Under the pieces are notes generated by a model. That model was not told the DNA's origin. It did no database searches and saw only the letters and a program-made list of their open reading frames with translations. 64,000 nt of DNA, taken from NCBI GenBank assembly GCA_020205615.1, contig CM035170.1, positions 43,215,807 to 43,279,806 on the forward strand. Reading direction: 5' to 3'. Position 1 is the stretch's first letter. Every line of letters starts with the position of its first letter. Position numbers and translations under genes: made by a program. The DNA comes from Panax quinquefolius. Taxonomy: Eukaryota > Streptophyta > Magnoliopsida > Apiales > Araliaceae. Positions 9,773 through 19,920 of this stretch are shown piece after piece.

Positions 9773-10031
9773 TTACAACGTTACGTATTTCTCGAAAGTA
9801 TAAAAATAATTCTCGAGCGGTAAACGATGAATAGTGTTTTTCAGAAACTTTTATTTTCGTCTTGGAAATTCAAACACTTTAATTCATTCACGTGGTTCAA
9901 ATACTACGATGTTTCGACGTTTCTAGGTTATAGAACGACGTTCATCTTACTAACACATAATAATAATAAATAGTATTATTTTATTCGTTATAAACGTGTT
10001 TACAATTGGCTCGATTTTCCTGGGCGTTACA
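9773..10031 (-). repeat. 3' LTR of element B, truncated by element A
   Basis: From TGTAACGCCC (10031) it matches the first part of the 5' LTR (42439-42166), including CGGTAAACGATGAATAGTG and the ATAATAATAAATAG run. The match is broken exactly where element A's LTR ends. Confidence 0.9.
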
Positions 10032-10044
10032 CTCTCTCCCCCTT
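10032..10044 (-). promoter_or_regulatory. Polypurine tract of element B
   Basis: Minus strand AAGGGGGAGAGAG directly before TGTAACGCC, the classic plus-strand primer next to the 3' LTR. Confidence 0.85.
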
Positions 10045-10059
10045 ATAAGGATTCTGTCC

Positions 10060-10578
10060 CCAGAATCTCGCTATATAAAAAAAATCCTTTTTCATCTTGT
10101 CTTCCAATTCCCACGTTGCTTCTTCGACATCGTGGTTCTTCTAGAACACCTTTACAGACGATATAACTTTGTTCCGTAGAACATGCTCTTTTCAATCGAT
10201 AATTTGAATCGGCATCTCCTCAAAGGCTAAGTCCTTCTCGATGTAAATCGGTTCATACTCTATTACGTGCTTGTAATCAGGCTTATAGGGTCGCAATACT
10301 GATACGTGAAATATGTTATATATTCGTTCTAAGTTTGGAGGTAATGCTACCATGTATGCTACCCCTCCCACTTTTTCTAATATCTCAAAAGGTCCTATAA
10401 ACTTGGGACTTAACTTTCCCTTCTTTCCAAAGCGTATCATTCCTTTCCAGGGAGATACCTTTAGAAATACATACGAGCGTACCTCGAACTCCCTATTCAC
10501 TCGGTGCAAATCTGTAAAGTTCTTTTGTCTGTCCTGAGCTGCTACCAAATGTATTCGTATTAGCTTCACTATAACCGC
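10060..10578 (-). pseudogene. Element B integrase C-terminus (GPF/Y) and chromodomain
   Basis: Minus-strand frame 10569-10192 reads KGKLSPKFIGPFEILEKVG, the GPF/Y module, then HNIFHVSVLRPYKPD-like wording. The frame stops at TGA right after PIQIID, then continues as VLRNKVISSVKVF-stop-KNHDVEEATWELED (to about 10080). VEEATWE is the chromodomain signature of plant chromoviruses, which directs integration toward particular chromatin. Both stops fit single transitions (CGA to TGA, TGG to TAG). It is the C-terminal end of the pol polyprotein. Confidence 0.88.
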
Positions 10579-10584
10579 TGTTTG

Positions 10585-11420
10585 TTACACCAATTCAGGT
10601 CCTAGCATTCTGCGTTCTCCCACTTCATCCCAATACAATGGCGTTCGACACTTCCTTCCGTATAAAGCTTCGTAGGGCGGCATACATATGCTTGCATGAT
10701 AACTGTTGCTATACGCAAACTCTACTAATGGTAGATGATCATCCCAATTACCCTTGAAATCCATGACGCAAGATCTTAACATATTTTTTAACGTCTGATT
10801 TGTCCTCTCGCTCTGTCCATCGGTTTATGGATGATATGCCATACTCAACTTCAACTGCATCCCCAACTGCTCTTGAAGACTTCTCCAAAGTTCGATGTGA
10901 ATCGTGGGTCACGATTTGACACAATCAAAACTGGTACTCCATGTCTGGAAATAATTTCTTTAACATAAAGTTTAGCGAACTGATCCAAGTTATACTTAAT
11001 CCGAATTGGCAAAAAGTGAACCGACTTCGTCAACCGGTCCACTATCACCCAAATCGCATCATACCCTTTCTGAGTAGTCGAAAGTCCCACCACAAAGTCC
11101 ATCGTGATATGCTCCCACTTCCACTCTGGAATCTCCAATGACTGTAGTAAGCCACTTGGTCGTTGATGTTCGGCCTTAACCTTCTGACAAGTCAAGCACC
11201 TACTTATATACTCTGCTATTTCTCTCTTCATGTTCGGCCACCAAAAACTCTATCAGAGGTCTTGATACATCTTAGTGCTACATGGATGAATTGAGTACCT
11301 CGAACTATGAGCCTCTTGTAAAACTTGCTCCTTTAATTCCGTCTCATTCGGAACCCAAATTATTCCTTCAAATCTTAATAATCCCTCATTATCAAGACTA
11401 AACTTAATATCTTTTTCATT
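10585..11420 (-). pseudogene. Element B integrase core (broken)
   Basis: Zinc-binding HHCC part: EAHSSRYSIHPCSTKMYQDL near 11290, then CLTCQ at residues 12-15 of the 11231 frame. Core: first catalytic Asp in TMDF (residue 45 of that frame), second in [10 protein letters not shown] where the usual first D of SDRD reads N, third Glu in GQSERTNQ (about 10805-10830) after a TAA that replaces CAA. C-terminal FAYSNSYHASICMPPYEALYGRKC (10710-10660) is typical. Loss of the second Asp alone would abolish strand transfer. Confidence 0.88.
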
Positions 11421-11589
11421 GGTCAACCTCTTCTTCATCTGGTCACACTCATCAGTTTTGGGCTGCACCTCCTTAACTCTCTCTACGATGGTAGATTGAA
11501 TCTCCGTCACAAATAGTCTCTGATCCGCCTCACTTGGCAACTTCACCTCTATCTCCATCCTAGCAATCTTTGTTATTAACTCAGTTTGA

Positions 11590-12200
11590 GCTGTTAACAT
11601 AGACAACTCCTGGCGTCGACAACTACATTGGCTTTTCTAGGGTGATACAGGATTTCACAGTCGTAATCCTTTATCAACTCCAGCCATATCCTCTGTCTCA
11701 TATTCAACTCCTTCTGTGTGAAGATATATTTTAGATTCTTGTGGTCCGTGTATATCTCACACTTTTCCCCGTAAAGATAATGTCACCATATCTTTAAGGT
11801 AAACACTACCGCAGCCAGTTCCAGATCATGAGTAGGGTAAACTTTTTCATAATTCTTCAACAACCTAGATGCATACGTAATGACCTTGCCATGCTACATG
11901 AGCACGCAACCAATTTCTCTATGCGAAGCATCGCTATAAACTACGAAATTTCCAGTGTTATCAGGTAATGAAAAAACAGGCGCTTCACTTAACCTCTTCT
12001 TCAGTTCTTGAAAAATGTCTTCGCATTTCTCAGTCCATACATACTTCACCGTCTTTCTTGTCAAGTTAGTCAACGGAGTAGTTATCTTTGAAAAGTCCTG
12101 AATGAATCTCTGATAGTAACCCGCTAACCATAGGAAACTCCGCACCTCCGTCGGTGTCTTCGGTTGTTCCCAATTCATCACGGCTTCCACCTTCATTGGA
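11590..12200 (-). pseudogene. Element B RNase H (broken)
   Basis: The frame 12196-11894 runs from the RT connection (VEAVMNWEQPKTPTEVRSFL, LAGYYQRFIQDFSKI) into FVVYSDASHREIGCVLM, with catalytic Asp at residue 89. Beyond a stop the wording [20 protein letters not shown] (Glu site) and [20 protein letters not shown] (Asp site) follows down to about 11700, ending near YHPRKANVV. RNase H removes the RNA strand during reverse transcription. Interrupted by TAG and frameshifts. Confidence 0.87.
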
Positions 12201-13060
12201 TCTATGGAAATACCCTCGTGGTCAATGACATGACCTAAAAACTATACCCTCTCTAACTAAAATTCACACTTAGTGAACTTCACATATAACTTCTCCTTCC
12301 TTAGTTACTCCACCACTATCTTGAAGTGTTCAGCATGATCTTCTGGCGTCTTAGAGTAGACTAGAATATCATCAATAAACACCATGATGAACTTGTCCAA
12401 ATATTGTTTGAACACTCTGTTCATCATATCCATAAATGCAGCTGGTGCATTAATGTCAACCCAAATGACATCACTAGAAACTCGTAATGTCCATAACGAG
12501 TCCTGAATGCTGTCTTTGGCACGTCTTCATTCCTAACCTTTAGCTGATGATACTCCGTCCGCAAATCTATTTTGGAAAATACTTTGCCTCTTTCAACTGA
12601 TCAAAAAGATCATCAATCCTGGGAAATGGATAGTTATTCTTTATCATCAATTTGATCAACTCTCGGTAGTTGATACATAGTCTTAACGATCCGTCCTTCT
12701 TCTTGACAAACAATACCGGCGTTCCCCACGGCAAAACACTCAGTTGTATGTACTTCCTGTCCAATAGTTCTTGCAACTGCACCATAACTTCCTTCATCTC
12801 CACTGGCACCATACGATACGGTGCCCTGGAAACTGGTGTCGCTCCTGGCACAATGTCTATTACGAACTCGGTTTCCCTATCCAGCAGAAGACCCGACAAT
12901 TCACTCGGAAATACATCAATGAATTCACTCACCGTAGGTATTTGTTCCATGGTCGCTCCCACTCTCTGCGTATCAACCACATGACATAAATAGCCTACAC
13001 ACCCCTTCCTTAATAATTTCCTAGTTTGTGTCATATTAAGACAACACGAACGTCCCGGAT
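12201..13060 (-). pseudogene. Element B reverse transcriptase (broken)
   Basis: The frame 13034-12567 reads the polymerase start: [52 protein letters not shown] and [13 protein letters not shown]. One base is missing at YFPK, after which [12 protein letters not shown] and [20 protein letters not shown] follow in the next frame to about 12440; a second indel lies near 12440. The catalytic box VFIDDI is at 12383-12366. Synthesises cDNA from element RNA. Length and order agree with Ty3/gypsy RT. Confidence 0.9.
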
Positions 13061-13480
13061 ATTTATTCCCGTAAAATATTACATAAGGTTGTCTTAATTT
13101 TTTAATATTTATGCATTTCTTTTGACAATCTATAATTGCCCCATTCCGAGAATTACCTCGAATTTTCCTAACTTCATCGGTATCAGATCTACCGAAAATT
13201 TACAACCTCGAATGTCTACGCAATAACTCCTATGAATATCTTCAACAAGAATTATCTCTTCGTTTGCTACCTTAATATTTAAAGGTATAGGCAACTTTTT
13301 GGGAAGTAATCCTAATCGTCTAGCAAAATCACATGCGATAAACGAACAAGTAGCACTCGAGTAAAACAACACGTATGCATTTAGGTCGTTGATCGGAATA
13401 ATACCTGCGACTATATCCCCCGAGGCCATCGCGTCTTGGACGGTCATGTTAATGGTACGAGCCATCAGCCTACCCGGCTG
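13061..13480 (-). pseudogene. Element B aspartic protease (active site lost)
   Basis: Wording RTINMTVQDAMASGDIVAG followed by AYVLFYSSATCSFI. Tekay proteases normally have FDSGATHSFI, so the catalytic Asp reads Tyr and the Gly reads Ser. [15 protein letters not shown] and [11 protein letters not shown] end the domain at 13130. It shares the frame 13804-13130 with the Gag zinc knuckles, as usual for a fused gag-pol. About 100 bp after 13130 hold several stops before RT. Confidence 0.85.
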
Positions 13481-13539
13481 CGCTGGACCCCCAATAGTTA
13501 ACTTACCACTATTGGTGCCCTTATTCTCGTCCGTCCCCT

Positions 13540-14533
13540 TCTTCGGGCAATTCTTTGCCATGTGGTCAGTTAACCCACACACAAAGCATCCATGGTTCTT
13601 CTTCGGACTTGGACAGTTTGGCGCAATGTGCCCCTCCTGTCCACAGTTGTAACACACGGCCTTACCCTTGAGATAGACTCGTAAATGAGTCTTCCCGCAT
13701 GTCTTGCAGGCCTCCATCCTTATCTTCAGGTCTCCTTGTTTCACTCCGGTATTCCCAGATCTAACTACCTTCCTCTTATAACCCTCGCCCGCTGGCACCT
13801 TCAACCTTTATTCCCCCATCCACTTTCCCATTGTTTTTCTTATCCTTGTGGTATTGGCTCAACGCCTCACTACCACCTTCGGCAATTATTGCCTTTTCTA
13901 AAATGACTCCAAAGGAAGTACTTTGGAATACAAAAATATGGTTATAGAGCCAGGGTTTCAAGCTCTGCTCGAACCGTTGAGCTTTCCTCACCTCGGTATC
14001 CACTTGGTGTGGAGCAAACCTTGCCAGTTCATTAAACATTGTGGCGTATTGGGGAACCATCATGTCCCCTTGCTTCACCTCTAGAAATCGCATCTCCATC
14101 CTTCCCTACATGCTCGTGGGAAAATAGTTCTCGTAGAATATTTCCTTGAACCTCACCCACATTATAACATCTATTCCGGCCCTAGCCTGATTGGCCTCCC
14201 ACCAAAAGTTGGCCTCTCCCTTCATCATGTAGGTTGCAAAGGCAACCTTCTGGGCCTCGTCGACATTTGCTATCACAAATGCCTTCTCAATTTCCTTCAC
14301 CCACGTTTGGGCTTCGATAGGGTCCATAGTTCCTCTGAACTCCGGCGGACCCACACTCTTAATGTCCTTAAACGTAGTAGCTCAGATTACACCGTGAGTT
14401 TACGGATGTTAGCCCCAATTCTATTAAATGCTGCATTTAATAGATTTATGAACTCCTGCATGGGGTTAACCGGACCTCCCTCCGGTTGGTTTGTGTTCGC
14501 ACCCTGATTACGTGGTACTCTTCTTGGAGGCAT
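13540..14533 (-). pseudogene. Element B Gag (broken)
   Basis: ATG at 14533 gives MPPRRVPRNQGANTNQPEGG, a typical Tekay Gag start. A frameshift near 14370 leads to MGPPEFRGTMDPIEAQTWVK and GEANFWWEANQ (Gag capsid region), with a TAG at about 14108-14106 before GRMEMRFLEVKQGD and a further frameshift near 13800. Zinc knuckles follow in the 13804 frame: C51-X2-C54-X4-H59-X4-C64 and C73-X2-C76-X4-H81-X4-C86, preceded by a CKTCGKTH half-finger. Gag forms the particle and binds RNA. Confidence 0.9.
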
Positions 14534-14846
14534 TTTGCTGTTACAATAAACAACATATTTCGTTATTATTCAATTCCTATTAGTTAATTATTATTCAATT
14601 TTTTAAACAATAACTTAAACCTTCTTTACTCAACATGTTTCGAAAAAGAAACTTATATAGATTCATTATAGTATAACACTACATCAGTTACATTACACAG
14701 CCTAAGCTGATTACAATACTTTCCCGCAACTACTTTCCAACAATTGGGATTTACAAAAGACTACCCTTGATTATACAAAAGAGGGTTTTACGTCACTACT
14801 AGATACAAAAATATGTACATATCTAACTACTCCAGCCACTACTAGA
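14534..14846. other. Element B spacer between extra ORF and gag
   Basis: AT-rich, no gene seen. It would be leader sequence of the element's transcript. Confidence 0.4.
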
Positions 14847-15455
14847 TTATATTTGCCTTAAGGCATTTTCAAAATCCGCTTTGGCAAGACCGGCGATAAT
14901 ATCATGGCTGATAGTATGCCACTTCTGCCCTACCTCGACAGGATAATCAGCTATCTACAGCTGGAAATCCTCATGAGAACTCCTATGGATATAGGACATT
15001 ATCCCTATCTTCAGCTTCTTGGTCTTTAGCTCCCCCCTGAGCTCAAAGACCTCCTGTTTCAGCTCATGAACCTTGTCCTTAGCCGAAACCCTTTCATCAT
15101 GCTTCTGTTCCCACATGGACTCTACGTCCGTCTTGTCCTCTATAACAGCTTGGAGCTCTACTTTCAGCTCGTTAACCCCCTGACAGTAGTGGATGTTCCT
15201 ATCTAGCATTGACATGAATAACGACATAATTGACTCCCCTGGAGCCATCTCTACTGCTATTGCTACGGGGTTGAAGGACACTACCTCCACTTCTTCTTCC
15301 AACATGTCGTCAAACATGGACATGAGGTGTAGGCTCTCTGAGTCTCCAGACTCAACCACCACTATCTTGGGATCTGCTGCTACGGGGTTCGATATAATCT
15401 CTACCTGATTAACGGATCCTTCACTAAGTACCTGCACGTCTCTTTTTTCTCCTGA
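14847..15455 (-). pseudogene. Extra coiled-coil ORF upstream of gag in element B
   Basis: A minus-strand frame lies between the primer site and gag, in the same direction. It opens without a nearby ATG, at about 15455 (ISGEKRDVQVLSEG) or GTG 15437, and runs 160 codons to TAG 14957-14955. The frame then stays open for 36 more codons (IADYPVEVGQKWHTISHD to NALRQI) to TAA 14849-14847, so TAG probably replaced CAG. Residues 85-150 are heptad-rich (LKVELQAVIEDK, KDKVHELKQEVFELRGEL), suggesting a coiled coil; the first half is acidic. A pyrimidine-rich TTGTGTTGTTGTAG just upstream looks like a splice acceptor. I do not recognise the family; it is not a usual part of Tekay elements. Could be a captured host exon. 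Confidence 0.6.
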
Positions 15456-15622
15456 AATCTACAACAACACAAAAGTTTGATTAGTACACTTCAGTAGAAT
15501 AATAAAAACACATAACATATATAATGCATTTTTATAAGGTTATCTTCCATCTTTTATTCTTTGACTTTTCTTAAGGTTATGACTTAAGGTTTTATTGCCT
15601 CCCTTAAGTTTTATAACCTAAT

Positions 15623-15634
15623 GCTTTGATACCA
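15623..15634 (-). promoter_or_regulatory. Primer binding site of element B
   Basis: Minus strand TGGTATCAAAGC, three bases after the LTR end GTCACA. It matches the 3' end of initiator methionine tRNA except for one base (AGAGC in the canonical form). Confidence 0.85.
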
Positions 15635-15637
15635 ACA

Positions 15638-15875
15638 TGTGACGCCCCCAAATCCGGGTATCTTCCAGCCCGACAGATGGTGCTACAAGGTGCTATAGTT
15701 CACACAATCATTCAATTGAAATACCTCAAAAGAACGAATATGTCTTATATATATTCAAAGTAATATTAACATTCTCCCAGGTTCTTTATAACCATTACAT
15801 CTGTTCTTGACATAATATAAAATATTATCATTACAATACCTATACTATTACATAGGTAAGCTACGGGGTCCCCAT
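15638..15875 (-). repeat. 5' LTR of element B, primer-side fragment
   Basis: Last 238 bp of the LTR, ending GGGGGCGTCACA at 15638. Interrupted at 15875 by array C; CCCAT 15871-15875 is the target site copy. Confidence 0.85.
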
Positions 15876-16128
15876 TGTGACAACCCAATAATTTTGAATA
15901 TTTTTAAAAATTTTATTAATTGATTTAAGGTTCAAAATTAGAACCTAGATAGAAAATAAGTATATGCGTTTGATATTTTTAAGATAGAATTTTGAGGATT
16001 TCAAAATTCTGTGAAGGATTTAGGTGAATTATTCAGGATTAAGGGAATAAGCGTTTATGTTATGTGTATATGTGTGCTTGATGTGGTTAAGGGTCAAGGG
16101 TTGAACAGATAAACGACATCTGTAACAA

Positions 16129-16805
16129 ACCCTAAGTATATATTAAGAACGTCAACGTTCGGTTAGAAAACCCTAACGATTAACAAGAAACCCTAGAAAC
16201 CGGTTCGGGAAACCCTAATTTTAGTTTCGGGAATCCGAAACCCAAATTCGGTACATGAAACCCTAAATCCGAAACTTAATGGCGTAAGTGTAAAAAATTA
16301 TAGGATTAATTAGGGTTAATCTTAACAAATTGGTTACAAAACCCTAATTCCAAATTTGAAACCCTAATTACGGATTTGAAACCCTAATTTGTAAATAGGG
16401 AAAAACCTAAGTGTTAATTTAATACTTTTAATGTTAATTTGGATATATTAAATTCTAATTTTCAAGTTAAGTAATTAGAAAACCCTAATCTAATTAAAAA
16501 ATCTAATTTCTAATTTAAGAAAATTATTTTTCTATTAGAAACCCTAATTCGTGGGTTATAAACCCTAATGACCATTATAACCCTAATAACTTAATTAGCA
16601 ATTTTAATTAGGAAATACTAATCCTAATTAGCAATATTTAAATTATGATTAAGAAATTTTAATATAATTAGAAAATCCTAATTATAATTTAGAAATATTA
16701 ATTTTCTATATTTGAAAACCTAAATTGGAAATTTAAGAAATTAAATTACAAACCCTAATTTTTCCAAACCCTAAACCCTAACCAAACCCTAAACCCTAAG
16801 GGTTT
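16129..16805 (+). repeat. Field of telomere-like AAACCCTAA motifs in U3
   Basis: About 17 occurrences of CCCTAA within 680 bp, mostly as GAAACCCTAATT or AAAACCCTAA, ending in a short true tandem AAACCCTAAACCCTAA (twice) and a head-to-head junction AAACCCTAAGGGTTT at 16791-16805. The same field recurs in LTR2 (22015-22680), LTR3 (25768-26420), LTR4 (30649-31328), LTR5 (36545-37216) and the two long LTRs of array H (52812-53480, 58745-59450). AAACCCTA is the plant telomere unit and also the telo-box of plant promoters. It lies upstream of the TATA box. Confidence 0.9.
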
Positions 16806-17826
16806 CGCAATTGTCCAAAATGCCATTAAAAATAAAATCAAAATGACTAAAATGCCCTTGTGCATTATTGGAGGAAACTTGCAAATCTTAGCCTATATTA
16901 GGTTGGTGAACCACCCTAGCCTAGCTTGTGACTGAATATATCCAGCCATCCCAGCCGAAATCCAGCAGATTCTAGCAACAAATCAACATGTATAGATTAA
17001 AAGAGAGAGAGAAAAGCAACTTTTATTTTTCATTCTCTCAAACCCTTTCTCTCTCTGAAATTCGGGGATGGGGAATGTGAGAGAGTGTTAAGATAAGCCA
17101 AGAACACTTCATTGCTAGACTAGATCAGTTCACTATGACGAGAATCAAAAATCAAAGCTCAAAAGGTATATGAAGCCTAAATTTTGAAAATCTTGTGATC
17201 TTGTGTTAATGTTGTTGTTTGTTGGTTAAATATTTGTTATATGGTGTCACTTAGTGATCTGGGTTGTTGGATCATGGATCCATAACATGTAGATGTACAA
17301 AAATCATGTTTTTAGTAATTGTTCTTGAACCTTCATGTGTTGTCTGACAAACAAATGTCAGACGCTGTAGATCCTTCTATGTTTTTCGTTTGTTGTGTTT
17401 TACGTTATGGATCTATTCTGTGATATGTAGGCTATGATCTAAAACTTAAAACAGTGTCCAAACATGTCTAGATCTCTTCTTGCTAAAGCAATCAAACTGG
17501 CGTTGATTGTTCACGGAAAACAATTCAGGAAGCCCGGAATTCTAGAAACCTCGACAAGTTTGTTCAAGCGCCTAATCTTCTTTGTATATTAATTTTTAGA
17601 CATGGTGTTGTATTAATGTTGTAGAAGGACATGTAGCCTACCCATACATGCCCTTATATCACTCAGATCTTGTATATAATCAAAGGAATGGGCAGTCAAA
17701 CTAGCGTTGACCACATACCTCGAACAAAATCTGGAAAAATCGAGATTCATGAAGAATACGTTTTCTGACATAGGTTGACCAGCTTGAATTTGCCATTTTT
17801 GTTATTTTTTTTAGATGATCTTGTTG

Positions 17827-17835
17827 TATATAAAT
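17827..17835 (+). promoter_or_regulatory. TATA box of array C LTR family
   Basis: TATATAAAT followed by GGACCCTGACATCCC. The same context is present in every other LTR of array C (near 23677, 27415, 32354, 38237), and TATATAAGT with CTGACATCCC or CCGACATCCC in array H (near 54508 and 60496). Confidence 0.65.
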
Positions 17836-18173
17836 GGACCCTGACATCCCCTCTACATGTCTGAACCTTCATCACACTTAATTAATGACTAGAACCCTAA
17901 TATATTTGAGCCACATAGTGAGCACTTTCGAACTGCTCTGGTTTCGGGTAACCCGAAAAAACAAGCAGCCTCCTCGACAAAGATTTGAGAGCTTGGATCT
18001 TGAAGGTTAGTGATGTAATGGCTATAAAACTTGTTCATGATTGTAGTATTACACTTATACTACATGATTAGCAACATTAGAAGCCCAGGAAACCTTATGA
18101 ACACAGATCTACCTTTGGTCAAACCTAATACCTTTAGCACTGACATGAACACTCAAGAACACCTCAAGAACAC

Positions 18174-18199
18174 CTATAGCGACGGGTCTGTCGTTATAG
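18174..18199 (+). repeat. Perfect-type hairpin CTATAGCGAC in LTR
   Basis: CTATAGCGAC, loop GGGTCT, GTCGTTATAG. In LTR4 (32701-32726) the stem is perfect, and in array H (54861-54888) it is 11 bp with loop GGTTTT. LTR2, LTR3 and the last LTR of H have decayed versions. Followed by a further TTTAGCGACGG. TAGCGACGGTTTT with its inverse is a wording I associate with subterminal parts of CACTA-type DNA transposons. Confidence 0.7.
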
Positions 18200-19579
18200 G
18201 GCCCTTTAGCGACGGTTTCTATTTAAATTATTTTCTGATTTTCCGAAAATTAATTAAAAATAGAAAAAATAGATTTTAATTATTTAAAATGCCAAATAAT
18301 GTCTGAAAAATTATTTTAAATTCTGAAAAATAGTTTTTAATTATTTAGAGTATATTTCATAAATATTTAATATTTTGAAATATAAATGGTATTTAATTAA
18401 TTTAATTATAATATTAAATAAATGATTTAAAAATAATTTTAATACATAAAAATTATGAAAAATAATATTATGGTAAAAGAAAATATTTTAAGTTATTTTT
18501 AGTGACTTTTAATATTTTGTGATGAAATTCATTAATTAATTAATATTAATGATAATTAATTTATTTAATAACTATATTAAATAAATTATGGAAAAATAGA
18601 ATAAATGATTTAAAAATCATATAAAATGATTTAAGTGTTATAAAAATATTTTGAGTTATAAAATATAACTTTTGATATTTTGCCATTAAAATATTAATAT
18701 TTTAATAATTATCTGGATAATGAATTAAATTTTTTAAAAATCATATAAAGGTGATTTTAAAGTATTAAAAATACTTTATGAAATTATAAATATATTATAA
18801 TATTATGACATGTATTTCATTAATATTTGATAATAAATAAATATTAATGATAAAAGAATTAAGTGGTATTTATATTATTTAAATACGTGTTTAATGATTT
18901 AAAATTCAAGATAAATGATAATAATTATTTAAAAATTATTATAAGACTTGGAAAAATATTTCGACTGCTATTAAATTATCTTAGATAATGGTTAAGTGTT
19001 AAGTCAGAGTTTAATTGAACTTAAACTAGAAGTTTTGTCCGACTAGACCGTCGGGATGATAGAATTGGGTCGGTTTCAACTCGGACTTAAATAGTCTGAC
19101 TCGATGCTAAGTTTTATGTGCTGAATAGACTAATAGGGTTATGTGCTAAGTGTTTAGGTTATTCTATGTGTATATATATAATAATATTATACTATGATGA
19201 TATTATTCTAATATTGGAGATCTATATTACTAATATTAGGTCTTTGGATAAGGCGATATAAATTGCGTAGCGGTAATCAACGGTTTAGGCAAGTTTATTT
19301 TTACTTAACTCTACTAAGAGTTGTTTTATTCAGATAAGCTTATGGTTAATCATTGCTGGTTGCCATGAATTATACTATGTATATATTGCATGTATAAGTC
19401 AGGTATGAAATGCTGATCACCTTCATTACCAGTTGGTTTCAAATATATTTGTTCATGTATAATACTTGTTCAGTCATAAATTTGTTCTCTGCTAGTTCAC
19501 AATTATATTGTTGAATTATAGCCAGCCAATTATTCAAATCATTTCAATCATTATATATCGTTATATTGTTGAATTTAAA

Positions 19580-19610
19580 CTTGCTGGGCAATCCTTATGC
19601 TCACCCTTGC
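19580..19610 (+). promoter_or_regulatory. LTR block ACTTGCTGGGC-N9-GCTCACCCTTGC
   Basis: About 300 bp before the LTR end. The same bipartite block occurs at a similar distance in three other LTR families here (B, E, G) and at about 700 bp from the end in D. The role is unknown; its position downstream of the TATA box puts it in the transcribed part. Confidence 0.6.
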
Positions 19611-19909
19611 TATATCATGATAAAACATTGCAGATTAAGGCGAATACGTCGGATACAAGAAAAGGTCCATGATAGTTCCAGCGTTAGTAGACGCGTGCAG
19701 TTAGATTTGTATTGTTCGATATTAATGTTGTTAAATGTTAGAAAAGTTATGAATTATGTATAAGTTAAGGTTACTCGACCTTGGGGATTATGTGTAAGTT
19801 TAATGTATAAATAATTTATGTTTATATCTTCTGCAAATAGTAATAGTTGTATAGAATGATCGAACTGGATCCGAGGTGATTTAGGACCGGGATTCGGGGC
19901 CGTCAGAGT

Positions 19910-19920
19910 TGGTATCAGAG
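19910..19920 (+). promoter_or_regulatory. Primer binding site of array C family
   Basis: TGGTATCAGAG two bases after the LTR end, the initiator Met tRNA primer site. Related sites: 29469 (TGGTATCTGAGC), 34435 (TGGTATCCGA) and, in array H, 56622 (TGGTATCAAAG). Confidence 0.85.

Larger units (their letters stand above)
15876..19907 (+). repeat. Array C LTR1, full length
   Basis: 4,032 bp from TGTGACAACCC to CGTCAGA (terminal CA reads GA). Parts in order: telomere-motif field 16129-16805, TATA box 17827, hairpin 18174-18199, AT-rich U5 with TTTAATTATTT-type runs 18220-19000, conserved block 19580-19610, end. The best copy for a family reference. Confidence 0.92.

Noticed and set aside
16763..16805. 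Possible true chromosome end
   Set aside because: The telomere-type run is short, recurs at the same LTR position in every unit and is flanked by element sequence on both sides.
19566..19763. A 65-codon frame (LNLLGNPYAHPCYIMIKHCRL) recurring in LTR1, LTR3, LTR4 and LTR5
   Set aside because: It starts at TTG, lies in the LTR and is repeated only because the LTR is. It is disrupted in array H. The shared block explains its best-conserved part.
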